The notes under the pieces: model-generated
What the model saw: only the letters and a program-made list of their open reading frames with translations
The model's database searches: none
What the model was told of the DNA's origin: nothing
Source of the DNA: Paenibacillus sp. H1-7
GTDB lineage: Bacteria; Bacillota; Bacilli; Paenibacillales; NBRC-103111
DNA: 64,000 nucleotides
Direction: 5' to 3'
Assembly (NCBI RefSeq): GCF_022354825.1
Contig: NZ_CP031168.1
Location: forward strand, 7,616,501-7,680,500
Program-made: the position numbers and the translations under genes
In this document: positions 24,606 through 33,451 of the stretch, one piece after another
How the letters are laid out: each line of letters starts with the position of its first letter
Numbering within the stretch: the stretch's first letter is position 1

Positions 24606-25562
24606 ATGAAGCAACTCGAGCATGCACCTGTTCCCGCGACATGGGGGGACAAACGTTTCCATACTTGGAATGTGGAAATGCGCCGGCAGTTCGGCACGAA
24701 AGTGTTCAAAGTCATGCTGGACGCAGGATTCACTTGCCCTAACCGCGACGGAGCTATAGCTACCGGAGGCTGCACCTTCTGCAGCGCCCGCGGATCGGGC
24801 GATTTCGCCGGAAGCCGCCGTGACGATCTGGTGACACAATTTAACAAAATTCGCGATCTGCAGCATAAAAAATGGCCTGAAGCCCAGTATATCGGCTATT
24901 TCCAGGCTTATACTAACACCTACGCCCCGGTTGAGGAGCTTCGTGAATATTTCGAGGTTATTCTCGAGCAGCCCGGCGTAGTGGGCTTGTCGATCGCCAC
25001 CAGACCGGATTGTCTGCCGGACGACGTTGTCGAATATTTGGCCGATTTGAATAAAAGAACGTATTTATGGGTGGAGATGGGTCTGCAAACGATCCATGAA
25101 TCTACATCCACGCTCATCAACCGCGCTCATGACACCCAATGCTATTTGGATGCCGTAGCCAAGCTTCGCAAGCATAACATCCGGACCTGCGCCCACATTA
25201 TTTACGGCCTGCCGGGCGAAACGCACGAGATGATGCTGGATACCGGACGCGCCGTTGCGGACATGGACGTACAGGGGATCAAAATTCATCTGCTGCATTT
25301 GATGCGCAAAACGCCCATGGTTAAGCAGTATGAAGCCGGTCTGCTGAAATTTCTGGAGAAGGATGAATACATCAAGCTGGTGGTAGATACGCTGGAGCTG
25401 CTGCCGCCGGAGATGATCGTACATCGCCTGACCGGAGACGCGCCGAGAGACTTGCTGATCGGGCCGATGTGGAGCCTGAAGAAATGGGAAGTGCTGAACG
25501 CTATCGACCAAGAACTGGTCAACCGAAATACATGGCAAGGAAAATACCGCAACCAAAGATAA
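24606..25562 (+). CDS. mnmL: radical SAM protein MnmL (YtqA, TIGR01212 family)
   Basis: A 318-residue radical SAM enzyme orthologous to Bacillus YtqA. The cluster cysteines are Cys44, Cys56 and Cys59 in CPNRDGAIATGGCTFC, the wide CX11CX2C spacing of the TIGR01212/Elp3-like family. YtqA (MnmL) and YtqB (MnmM) are reported to act in a Gram-positive route to 5-methylaminomethyl-2-thiouridine at tRNA position 34. Here the mnmM homologue is two genes downstream on the same strand. GGAG precedes the ATG by 8 nt. Confidence 0.85.
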   Translation: MKQLEHAPVPATWGDKRFHTWNVEMRRQFGTKVFKVMLDAGFTCPNRDGAIATGGCTFCSARGSGDFAGSRRDDLVTQFNKIRDLQHKKWPEAQYIGYFQAYTNTYAPVEELREYFEVILEQPGVVGLSIATRPDCLPDDVVEYLADLNKRTYLWVEMGLQTIHESTSTLINRAHDTQCYLDAVAKLRKHNIRTCAHIIYGLPGETHEMMLDTGRAVADMDVQGIKIHLLHLMRKTPMVKQYEAGLLKFLEKDEYIKLVVDTLELLPPEMIVHRLTGDAPRDLLIGPMWSLKKWEVLNAIDQELVNRNTWQGKYRNQR

Positions 25563-25587
25563 CGACATGGAAGGAGTGTAAGCCTTC

Positions 25588-26085
25588 ATGAATCGATACT
25601 GGATGGCGTCCGTGCTCGCCATCGTGCTGCTGGCGGGCTGCGGCACGAAAATGACGGAGCAGCCCGAACCTGCGCCCGCGAAGCCGGATGCGGGCAGCGT
25701 CCTGCTCCCACCGTCCAAAGAAGGATCGGACGCGAAGCGGTTCGACTTCGTCCCTGGCGGTGAGACCGCTGCCGCCGCGGACACTCCCGCGGCGGAGGAA
25801 AAGGCGGCTGTGCCGGAGGAGAAAGCGAAGCTCTCCGACCCGGCGCCCGTAACCGGCACGCCGGCCAGCGTGCCGAAGGAGCCCGCTACGGCGGCTACAC
25901 CGCCGCCGGCTGCGAAGCCGACGGAGCCGCCGGTGCAGGCTCCGGAACCGTCGGCACCCGTGGTGCCGACCCCGACGATGCAGGATCCGCCGAAGGCTCC
26001 TGCATCGTCGGCAACGCCGTCGCCGACGCCCAAGCCGGCGGAGCAGGATCTGCTGACGCCGCCTATGGCGGGCGGCGGGAAATAG
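25588..26085 (+). CDS. Pro/Ala-rich lipoprotein
   Basis: A 165-residue predicted lipoprotein: signal peptide with lipobox LLAGC, so the mature protein starts at about Cys18. The rest is low complexity (Pro, Ala, Glu, Lys, Thr) without a recognisable domain, probably an extended wall-spanning linker. The GC content is clearly higher than in the neighbours, a result of GCC/CCG codons. It sits 25 bp after mnmL and 98 bp before mnmM. AAGGAG lies before the ATG. Function unknown. Confidence 0.7.
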   Translation: MNRYWMASVLAIVLLAGCGTKMTEQPEPAPAKPDAGSVLLPPSKEGSDAKRFDFVPGGETAAAADTPAAEEKAAVPEEKAKLSDPAPVTGTPASVPKEPATAATPPPAAKPTEPPVQAPEPSAPVVPTPTMQDPPKAPASSATPSPTPKPAEQDLLTPPMAGGGK

Positions 26086-26183
26086 AGCAGCGCCGGGCGG
26101 GGACGCCCGCGGCGCTTAGGAATCTCGGCTGATGAGCCATGCCGCATCTGCAATTATACATTCATTGAAATCCGGAGGCTCCA

Positions 26184-26759
26184 ATGGGGTTTTTATCGAT
26201 TTTAAGCTATGCTCATAAGCTAATTGAAGAACGTGTCGCCCCGGGGGATACGGTAGTGGACGCCACTGCCGGCAATGGGGTCGACACGGTTTTTTTGAGT
26301 AAATGTGTCGGCATGCAAGGTACCGTTCACGCCTTCGACATTCAAGAGGAGGCCCTCCTCCAGACGCACAAGCGGATGGCTAAAGAGCTTCCGGAGCACG
26401 ACAAGGTGTTCCTTCATTTGCGCAGCCATGCTGAAATCAAGGAAACGCTGCCGGCTGAAGCAGAGGGCCAAGTAGCTGCCGTCATGTTCAATTTGGGCTA
26501 TTTGCCCGGCGCGGATCCGGCAACCATAACGGTGCCGTCTTCGACCTTACCGGCCCTGCAGGGCGCATCGGAGCTGCTGCGCAGAGGCGGCGTGCTGACG
26601 ATTGCGCTTTACACCGGCCATGAGGGCGGCGAGCAGGAAGCCGCTATAGTGCGGGATTGGGCAGAGCAGCTGCCGCAGCGGCAGTTCCAGGTGATGGAAT
26701 ACCGTTTCATCAACCGGCACAATCATCCTCCCTATTTGATTGCGATAGAAAAACAATGA
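26184..26759 (+). CDS. mnmM: tRNA mnm5U methyltransferase MnmM (YtqB)
   Basis: A 191-residue class I SAM methyltransferase orthologous to YtqB, which methylates 5-aminomethyluridine at the tRNA wobble position. It shows the SAM motif DTVVDATAGNGVDTVFLS, the acidic residue in VHAFDIQEEAL, and the family motif MFNLGYLPGAD, with RHNHPPYLIAIEK at the end. GGAGG precedes the ATG. Together with MnmL it is expected to complete mnm5s2U in tRNAs reading NNA/NNG codons. Confidence 0.88.
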   Translation: MGFLSILSYAHKLIEERVAPGDTVVDATAGNGVDTVFLSKCVGMQGTVHAFDIQEEALLQTHKRMAKELPEHDKVFLHLRSHAEIKETLPAEAEGQVAAVMFNLGYLPGADPATITVPSSTLPALQGASELLRRGGVLTIALYTGHEGGEQEAAIVRDWAEQLPQRQFQVMEYRFINRHNHPPYLIAIEKQ

Positions 26760-26851
26760 TACCAAACCATGCCGCAACAGTGATTTTGCATTAGCGAAGC
26801 ATGCCGGTTGCAGGCGTAATTTCTAATTCTGATGAGAAAGCAGGGATTGTT

Positions 26852-27817
26852 TTGAAACCTTATCCTCTATTATTTCAGCCTGAAATGAAAGAACGCGTAT
26901 GGGGAGGCCGCGCATTGGAGCAATTCGGTTTAAAACTGCCGGAAGGCCCTATCGGCGAAGGCTGGATGATCGGAGACCATCCGAATGGAACTACCAAGGT
27001 CGTTAACGGAGAGCTTGCCGGTCTTGGCCTGAACGAAATCCGCGAACAGTACGGCAAAGCATTTTTTGGAAGCAAAGGCTTTTCGGAGAAAAACGGCCGT
27101 TTTCCTTTATTGATCAAGCTGCTGGACTGCCAGGACGACCTGTCCGTGCAGGTGCATCCAAATGATCATTATGACCGTCTTCCGGAAGGTGAGCTGGGCA
27201 AGACCGAGATGTGGTATGTGCTCGATGCCAAGCCGGGGGCCAAAATCATTTACGGATTGAACGATGGGGTTACCCGCGAGCAACTCGCCCAAGCCATTGA
27301 GGAAGATCGCATTATGGACTGTCTGCACGAAGTTTCCGTAACGGCGGGGGATTCCTTCTACATTCCGGCCGGAACGGTTCATGCATTAGGCGCTGGCATT
27401 ATCGTTGCCGAAATTCAGCAAAACTCCGACAGTACCTATCGTCTCTACGATTATAACCGGAAGGGACTCGACGGCAAGCCGCGCGAGCTGCACATCGAGG
27501 ATTCGTTGAATGTTATCGCCTATGAGGGCTCCGGCTCCACGTTTATGAAGACCGATCTGGCTTCTTCCAATGAGTGGCTGACGCTCGCCAATTCTCCTTT
27601 CTTTATTACCGAAAAAGGCAAGGTCGAGCAGGAATGGAAGCTGCAAACGACCGGCGAAAGCTTCGTCATTCACATCATTTGCGATGGTACAGGGACGATT
27701 CAATGGGCCGATGGAGAGCAGCCCGCCAAGACTGGGGAATGCTATTTGATTCCCGCGAACCTGGGCTCCTACACGTTGACGGGCTCTATGACCGTGCTGC
27801 GCAGCTACCTGCCTTAA
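26852..27817 (+). CDS. manA: mannose-6-phosphate isomerase, class I
   Basis: Zinc enzyme interconverting mannose-6-phosphate and fructose-6-phosphate. The 321-residue protein (Bacillus ManA is about 315) has the cupin metal site in LSVQVHPNDHYD (Gln and His), the Glu in GKTEMWYVLDA and the later HALGAG histidine; YRLYDYNRKGLDGKPRELH is the conserved substrate loop. The TTG at 26852, after AGGGA, gives the standard KPYPLLFQPEMKERVWGG opening; an ATG at 26801 has no ribosome site. Confidence 0.9.
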   Translation: MKPYPLLFQPEMKERVWGGRALEQFGLKLPEGPIGEGWMIGDHPNGTTKVVNGELAGLGLNEIREQYGKAFFGSKGFSEKNGRFPLLIKLLDCQDDLSVQVHPNDHYDRLPEGELGKTEMWYVLDAKPGAKIIYGLNDGVTREQLAQAIEEDRIMDCLHEVSVTAGDSFYIPAGTVHALGAGIIVAEIQQNSDSTYRLYDYNRKGLDGKPRELHIEDSLNVIAYEGSGSTFMKTDLASSNEWLTLANSPFFITEKGKVEQEWKLQTTGESFVIHIICDGTGTIQWADGEQPAKTGECYLIPANLGSYTLTGSMTVLRSYLP

Positions 27818-27842
27818 TTCTGCTCTTGCAAAAAAACAAAAA

Positions 27843-27877
27843 AACAACCACCCTTTTTCATTTTCGGGGTGGTTGTT
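27843..27877 (+). terminator. terminator after manA
   Basis: AACAACCACCC / GGGTGGTTGTT, an 11-bp perfect stem 26 bp past the stop, flanked by A- and T-rich runs on both sides. Confidence 0.85.
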
Positions 27878-27948
27878 TGCTTGTTGAGCAAAATCTGCAA
27901 ATCGAAATTGTTATTTTCCCCCGATGGGCATACCATCTCCAGTTGACG

Positions 27949-28127
27949 CGGACAACAGATCCTTTATTTAAGCAAAATTGGCTCCATTTGCGATGCGATC
28001 GGACAACAGATCCTTTATTTGGCCAAAATCGACCGGTTTCATTGGAAAAATCAGCGAATAACGGATCCTCTGTCCGATCACCCTCCAAAACCGGCAATTT
28101 GGGGGACAATAACGGATCTGCTGTCCG
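27949..28127. repeat. REP-like cluster: four 20-21 bp units, two direct and two inverted
   Basis: CGGACAACAGATCCTTTATTT occurs identically at 27949-27969 and 28000-28020. Inverted relatives AATAACGGATCCTCTGTCCG (28057-28076) and AATAACGGATCTGCTGTCCG (28108-28127) follow. The spacing is about 51 bp, and segments such as CCGGTTT and CCAAAAT recur between units, so the repeat unit is about 50 bp. The head-to-head layout resembles bacterial REP/BIME elements. It lies in the non-coding gap after manA. Confidence 0.75.
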
Positions 28128-28331
28128 AAACTCCCTCCTACCAAATACGATGCCCATTTTTTAGTGTACCTCTTAAGGCATAAGTGTTCTATGAATAGTA
28201 CCCATGGCAACAGTCAGATGGTACCGATTATGCTTCGCTTGGTCCAAGAATCATCTTTGCTGGGTGTATGCAAACCCTACTGGGTACTGAAGCTCCGGAA
28301 TAAGACTTACGGTGAGTATTCCCCTACTTAT

Positions 28332-29145
28332 CCCGCTCCTGCTCTTGCTCCTCTGCTCTTGCTCCTGCTCTTGCTCCTCTGCTCTTGCTCCTCTGCTCTT
28401 GCTCCTCTGCTCTTGCTCCTGCTCCTGTTCCTATTCCTGCTCCTACTACCGTTTCCGCTCTTGCTTTTGCTCTTGCTCCTGCTCTTACTCCTGCCCCTTC
28501 TGCTCCTGCTCCACCTCTGGTCAGCATCCGCTGCTGCTCTTGCTCATCTGCTCTTGCTCCTGCTCTTGCTCCTCTGCTCTTGCTCCTGCTCCTGCTCTAG
28601 CTCCTCTGCTCTTACTCCTGCTCTTGCTCCCCTGCTCTTGCTCCTCTGCTCTTGCTCCTGCTCTTGCTCCTGCTCTTGCTCTTGCTCTTGCTCTTGCTCT
28701 TGCTCTTGCTCCTGCTCTTGCTCCTGCTCTTGCTCCTGCCGCTTCTGCTCCTGCTCCGCCTCTGGTCAGCATCCGCTGCTGCTCTTATTCCTCTGCTCTC
28801 GCTCCTCTGCTCTTGCTCCTCTGCTCTTGCTCCTCTGCTCTTGCTCCTGCTCTTGCTCCTCTGCTCTTGCTCCTCTGCTCTTGCTCCTGCTCTTGCTCCT
28901 CTGCTCTTGCTCCTCTGCTCTTGCACCTGCTCCTGCTCCTGTTCCTATTCCTGCTCCTACTCCCGTTTCCGCTCTTGCTTTTGCTCTTGCTCCTGCTCTT
29001 ACTCCTGCCCCTTCTGCTCCTGCTCCACCTCTGGTCAGCATCCGCTGCTGCTCTTGCTCATCTGCTCTTGCTCCTGCACTTGCTCCTCTGCTCCTGCTCT
29101 TGCTCCTCTGCTCCTGCTCCTATTCCTGCTCCTGCTCCGCTTCCT
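28332..29145. repeat. hexanucleotide satellite (TGCTCT/TGCTCC) with higher-order copies
   Basis: About 800 bp of pyrimidine-rich TGCTCT, TGCTCC and TCTGCTCT units on the plus strand (GAGCAG-type purines on the other). A non-repetitive marker, GGTCAGCATCCGCTGCTGC, recurs at 28519, 28764 and 29033. Copies 1 and 3 share about 145 bp with only about one difference, 514 bp apart, indicating recent duplication. All six frames are open over long stretches because the unit contains no stops; no start with a ribosome site is seen, so I treat it as non-coding. It fills the gap between convergent manA and the radical SAM gene. Confidence 0.85.
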
Positions 29146-29215
29146 CTCCTGCATTCGCACCCTCTATCCTGCCCTATGCCGTACATCAACCTAAACCACG
29201 ACCCGCCATGCCAAA

Positions 29216-29259
29216 AAAGCCCCGGAATCCCTGCATAGCAAGCAAGGATTCGGGGCTTT
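29216..29259 (-). terminator. terminator after radical SAM gene
   Basis: AAAGCCCCGGAATCC pairs with GGATTCGGGGCTTT with one bulged base; the minus-strand side ends in TTTTTTGG. It starts 11 bp past the stop. Confidence 0.85.
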
Positions 29260-29269
29260 CCATCATGCG

Positions 29270-31039
29270 TCATGAAGTGGTCAAAGGCATTGACTTCATT
29301 GACATGGTAAAATATTGCGGTCGTGCCGAAGCGTATGGCGGGAAGTACATAATTAGCAGATGCTCCTCCTCCGTCTTCATCTCCCCTGCAGCCAAATAAT
29401 GCTCCAAGTGGAAAGGAAGCACCTCCAGCATCACATGCTTGTGCAAATCCTTCTCTTGGATGCCTAGCGATGCGAAAGCTTCAGAGACCGATTCCGGACG
29501 GTCGGCCAATAGACGAAAATAATGGGATTGAGCTGATTTATCAAGCTTGAAGTCCCACCAAATTTTCCGCGGCTTGTACTTATGATTAAGGAAGTAATCG
29601 AGCTTCATCAAGCCCTCGATCCAATTCAGGCGGCCGGTTCCTCTATCCACAAGGAACGCATGCAGGCGGGTAAACAGATCCTCGAGCTGATGGCCGATTT
29701 TTTGCCAGCCGCGGCTCTCCCAGTAATCGCCGAACTGTTGGAAGAAATCGAAAGCCGAAGAAAACTCTTCGCGGATCAAATATTTCACGGTATGATCCAT
29801 CCGATGGGCGTTCCAGTATTTTTCCAGCACGTCCTCTACCCGCTTAATTCTAACAAGGTCGGAAAAGGGTAAAATATCGTTGCCCAAAATCTCGTACGGC
29901 GAATGATCCATGAAACGATAGCCGTACTTCTCGGCATCGGCTCTCATGCCGGTTCCGCGAAGCATTTTCAAAAAGCCGAGCTGCAGCTCCTCCGGGCCCA
30001 GTTCGAAAACGTCATTGAACGTTTTGCGGAACGATTGGTAATCCTCCTCCGGCAGGCCGGCGATCAGATCAAGATGCTGATCGATTTTACCGCTTTCTTT
30101 GACCTTGGTCACCGTACGGGTCAGCTTGGCGAAGTTTTGCCGGCGTTTTACCAGACTATTGGTTAGATCGTTCGTAGACTGAACCCCGATTTCAAAACGG
30201 AATACCCCCGGCGGGGCATTCTCGGCCAAATAGTCCAGCACTTCGGGACGCATAATGTCTGCGGTAATCTCAAATTGAAACACGGTGCCGCGGTGATTTT
30301 GGATAAGAAATTCGAAAATTTCCATTGCATAATCCCGCTTGATGTTAAAGGTCCGGTCAACGAATTTGATTAGCTTCGCTCCGGATTCGATCAAATACAG
30401 CAGATCCTTCTTCGTCCGCTCCATATCGAAATAACGTACGCCTACCTCAATGGACGATAAGCAAAACTGGCAGCTGAACGGGCAACCGCGGCTCGTCTCG
30501 AAATAAACGACGCGATTGGCGAGACTTGGAACGTCCTCGGGAAAATGGTGCGGCGACGGGATATCGTCGAGCTTCAGCTTCGGCCGCGGAGGATTGATGA
30601 TAACTCTGCCCTCTTTCCGGTAAGCCGCTCCAAATACGCTGTACATTTTGCGATCCCCATGCAGCTCCTGCAGCAGATGATGGAAGGTCTCCTCTCCTTC
30701 TCCCATGACGATGTAATCGACATCGGGAAGCCGGTTCATCCAATATTCCGTGTCATAGGAAACCTCAGGACCTCCCAGCACGATGATGAGCTCGGGATTG
30801 ATCTTTTTCAGCATGCTGATGACCGTTATCGTCTCTTCAATGTTCCAAATGTAACAGGAAAAACCGATCAGATCGGGCTGCTTTTGATACAAGTCGGACA
30901 CAATGTTCATGGCCGGATCTTTTATCGTATATTCCACAATGTCGATGTCAAAATCGTTTTGGCTAAACGCCTTCAAATATCGTAACGCCAGCGATGTATG
31001 AATATACTTCGCATTGAGCGTGGACAAGACTACCTTCAT
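29270..31039 (-). CDS. B12-binding-domain radical SAM protein (DUF4080 C-terminus)
   Basis: A 589-residue protein. Residues 1-140 form a cobalamin-binding Rossmann domain (LIIVLGGPEVSYD, YIVMGEGEETF) and residues 175-400 a radical SAM barrel with Cys186, Cys190 and Cys193 in RGCPFSCQFC. The C-terminal 200 residues are a DUF4080-type domain rich in aromatic residues. Members of this class are annotated only as B12-binding radical SAM proteins; methyl transfer to unreactive carbon is typical of the fold, but no substrate is known. Monocistronic, start ATG at 31039. Confidence 0.88.
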   Translation of the reverse strand: MKVVLSTLNAKYIHTSLALRYLKAFSQNDFDIDIVEYTIKDPAMNIVSDLYQKQPDLIGFSCYIWNIEETITVISMLKKINPELIIVLGGPEVSYDTEYWMNRLPDVDYIVMGEGEETFHHLLQELHGDRKMYSVFGAAYRKEGRVIINPPRPKLKLDDIPSPHHFPEDVPSLANRVVYFETSRGCPFSCQFCLSSIEVGVRYFDMERTKKDLLYLIESGAKLIKFVDRTFNIKRDYAMEIFEFLIQNHRGTVFQFEITADIMRPEVLDYLAENAPPGVFRFEIGVQSTNDLTNSLVKRRQNFAKLTRTVTKVKESGKIDQHLDLIAGLPEEDYQSFRKTFNDVFELGPEELQLGFLKMLRGTGMRADAEKYGYRFMDHSPYEILGNDILPFSDLVRIKRVEDVLEKYWNAHRMDHTVKYLIREEFSSAFDFFQQFGDYWESRGWQKIGHQLEDLFTRLHAFLVDRGTGRLNWIEGLMKLDYFLNHKYKPRKIWWDFKLDKSAQSHYFRLLADRPESVSEAFASLGIQEKDLHKHVMLEVLPFHLEHYLAAGEMKTEEEHLLIMYFPPYASARPQYFTMSMKSMPLTTS

Positions 31040-31115
31040 TTGTTTACCCTCATTTTTTCGCGAAATCTGTAGTATCTTTTATTTTACACGGAATCGAGAA
31101 TGAACACAAAAAAAA

Positions 31116-31142
31116 GAAAATGGAACGACTTCTTCCATTTTC
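31116..31142 (-). terminator. terminator after the 76-aa gene
   Basis: GAAAATGGAA / TTCCATTTTC, a 10-bp stem with a 7-nt loop, followed on the minus strand by TTTTTTTTGTG. Confidence 0.85.
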
Positions 31143-31146
31143 TCAG

Positions 31147-31377
31147 TTATAACAAGCTCGGTTGATTCGATTCGGTCCACAATGCTTCCGGAACCCATGC
31201 ATTCAGCTGAAACTCGTCGTTGCCGGATTCTTTCCACAGATGAGCTTGGGACATAAGCTGCTCTTCCACCTGCTCCTTTTGTACGATAAGCTGCTCCGTG
31301 TTTCCTTCCGACTGTTTAATCGTTCTATGCAAATGCTGACGCTGCTCCATCCGTTTGGCCATTTGATATAAAATCAT
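31147..31377 (-). CDS. small hypothetical protein (76 aa)
   Basis: Not recognised. MILYQMAKRMEQRQHLHRTI begins a long charged helix rich in Gln and Glu (probable coiled coil, residues 1-45), followed by SGNDEFQLNAWVPEALW. No membrane segment. The ATG at 31377 has AAAGGGAG 8 nt upstream, and a strong terminator follows directly, so it is an independent short transcript. Confidence 0.65.
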   Translation of the reverse strand: MILYQMAKRMEQRQHLHRTIKQSEGNTEQLIVQKEQVEEQLMSQAHLWKESGNDEFQLNAWVPEALWTESNQPSLL

Positions 31378-31443
31378 GCTGTAAACTCCCTTTCTTCTTA
31401 TCATTCATTACAATTAGAATACGGTACGAAGATTAAGACAAGA

Positions 31444-31515
31444 TTAGCGGAACATAAACGGATCGTTAAAAAATGGGTTCTGTTTAAACGTATTGTATCC
31501 CGGAATGTCGTCCAT
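31444..31515 (-). CDS. possible micro-protein (23 aa)
   Basis: An ATG-started frame encodes MDDIPGYNTFKQNPFFNDPF plus three residues. Composition looks protein-like (paired NPFF and NDPF), but the ribosome site is weak and no family is recognised. Listed only as a possibility. Confidence 0.2.
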   Translation of the reverse strand: MDDIPGYNTFKQNPFFNDPFMFR

Positions 31516-31679
31516 TATGTAAGTCCCAGGTAAAAAAAGCGGCAGCGTTTGCGGCCGGCACGGACGATAAGCGATTTTACATAAGTAAAGGCCTCGTTTT
31601 CTCCTGCCAGGCGAACGTGGTATAGTAGTATCATTCAACCGCAACACTTTACATTGAAAATAACGGAGCGATTTTATAT

Positions 31680-33122
31680 ATGACTGAACGTGCATTCAAA
31701 TCATCAAAACCCGCACCCCAAGGAAAGCCTGGGGCCAACCGCCGCTCTGTTCAAGGCAATGGCGAGGATGTGAAGCCGGGCGACCGCATTATCGTCACAA
31801 TCAAACGAATCGGGATCAACGGGGAAGGCGTAGGCTACTACAAACGAAAGGCCGTGTTCATTGACGGAGCGCTGCCGGATGAAGTCATCAAAGCCCAAGT
31901 GACCAAAGTTGAGGCCAATTATATTAACGCCAAGCTGACGGAAATCGAGAAAAAATCCCCCGACCGGCAAAAGCCCCCCTGTCCTGTCTACGACGAGTGC
32001 GGGGGCTGCCAGCTGCAGCATATGACGTATCCTGCCCAGCTGGGTGCCAAGGAGGAGCTTGTTCGCGAAGCGTTTCGCCGGTATGCCAAGCTGGAGGATG
32101 TACCGCTGCGTCCTATTCTGGGCATGGACGATCCTTGGGGCTACCGCAATAAAGCCCAGCTGCAAGCAGGCTTGCACAACGATCAAATGATAACGGGTCT
32201 GTATTCCGCCGGATCGCATCGGCTGATCGATATTTCCGGCTGTCCGATCCAGCATCCGGTCATTAATGAAGTTACGGCCCAAGTTAAGGATATTTTGACG
32301 CGGCTGCATATCAAGCCGTATCAGGAGCGTACCCGCAAAGGTACGGTGCGCACGGTAGTTACGCGGGTCAGCAAGCAAACCGGCAGTGTGCAGCTGACCC
32401 TAATTACGGCCACCCGCTCCCTTCCGGAGAAGGAGCGGCTGATTCAAACGATTCGCCGGGAGCTGCCGATTGTCACCACCATCGCCCAAAATATCAACCA
32501 TGCGGATACACCGCTTGTTTTCGGCAATGAGACGATCGTGCTCTGGGGCGGCGAAAGACTGGACGAGCAGCTGGGCGAGCTTCGCTTCTCGTTATCGCCG
32601 CGCGCGTTCTTCCAGCTGAACCCGGAGCAGACTGTGAAGCTGTACAATGCTGCGAAGGAAGCCGCCGGTCTGAGCGGCCGGGAGCTTGTCGTCGACACGT
32701 ACTGCGGTACGGGTACGATCGGGCTGTGGCTCGCGCCGCTGGCGAAGGAAGTGCGCGGCATCGAGATCATCCCCGAGGCGGTCGAGGATGCCCGCCGCAA
32801 TGCGCAGTTGAGCGGAGCCGCGAACGCGTCCTTTTTCGTCGGGCGCGCGGAGACGCTGCTGCCCGAATGGGTGAAGCGCGGCATCCGCCCCGACGTTGTC
32901 GTCGTGGATCCGCCGCGCACCGGCTGCGATCGCGCGCTGCTTAGCGCCATCGCAGCCGCGAAGCCGGCACGACTCGTCTACGTGTCGTGCAATCCGTCCA
33001 CCCTGGCTAAGGATTGCCAGGTGCTGCTCCAGAGCGGCTACCGGCTGGAGTGGCTTCAGCCGGTCGACATGTTTCCGCAGACGGCGCATGTGGAATGCTG
33101 TGCGTTGCTGGTAAAAAAATAA
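31680..33122 (+). CDS. rlmD: 23S rRNA (uracil-C5)-methyltransferase, RlmCD type
   Basis: SAM-dependent enzyme forming 5-methyluridine in 23S rRNA; in Bacillus one enzyme (RlmCD) makes both m5U747 and m5U1939. Order in 480 residues: basic N-tail, TRAM domain (35-95), 4Fe-4S site with Cys101, Cys107 and Cys110 in CPVYDECGGCQ plus a cysteine in ISGCPIQH, then the methyltransferase domain with VDTYCGTGTIGLWLA, VVDPPRTGCD and the catalytic cysteine in VYVSCNPSTLAKD. A TrmA-like or TrmFO role is not excluded by sequence alone. Confidence 0.92.
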   Translation: MTERAFKSSKPAPQGKPGANRRSVQGNGEDVKPGDRIIVTIKRIGINGEGVGYYKRKAVFIDGALPDEVIKAQVTKVEANYINAKLTEIEKKSPDRQKPPCPVYDECGGCQLQHMTYPAQLGAKEELVREAFRRYAKLEDVPLRPILGMDDPWGYRNKAQLQAGLHNDQMITGLYSAGSHRLIDISGCPIQHPVINEVTAQVKDILTRLHIKPYQERTRKGTVRTVVTRVSKQTGSVQLTLITATRSLPEKERLIQTIRRELPIVTTIAQNINHADTPLVFGNETIVLWGGERLDEQLGELRFSLSPRAFFQLNPEQTVKLYNAAKEAAGLSGRELVVDTYCGTGTIGLWLAPLAKEVRGIEIIPEAVEDARRNAQLSGAANASFFVGRAETLLPEWVKRGIRPDVVVVDPPRTGCDRALLSAIAAAKPARLVYVSCNPSTLAKDCQVLLQSGYRLEWLQPVDMFPQTAHVECCALLVKK

Positions 33123-33131
33123 TACTACATG

Positions 33132-33172
33132 CAGCACCCAGCTTAGTCGGCTTGGGTGCTGTATTTCTTTTT
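33132..33172 (+). terminator. terminator after rlmD-type gene
   Basis: CAGCACCCA / TGGGTGCTG stem followed by TATTTCTTTTT, 10 bp past the stop. Confidence 0.8.
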
Positions 33173-33451
33173 AAAGCCTGACATACCAGAAGGGTTACGG
33201 AGCGGCTCCCTCACTATCCTTAAACGGAATATTTTACACTGATGGCATTCTATAACATGATTCTAGTCATATTTTTAAGTTAGACCTGGATACTGAGCAC
33301 CTGCACAAGGAGTAGCCTACGCAAAATAGGACTATTTAGCTTTCTTGGGAGGAGAATCATGAACCCATCTTATCCTGTTTATCCTTACATCGGCATGGTG
33401 TAACGGACAGTAACGACCCCGATAACATTCCCGCGGCAGCATCAGAATCGA

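Noticed and set aside
28164..29399. Long open frames on both strands through the hexanucleotide satellite, including one of about 410 codons
   Set aside because: The repeat unit has no stop codons, so openness is trivial; predicted products are poly-Leu/Cys/Ser or Glu/Gln/Arg/Ser/Lys/Ala, no start has a ribosome site, and the longest overlaps the convergent radical SAM gene.
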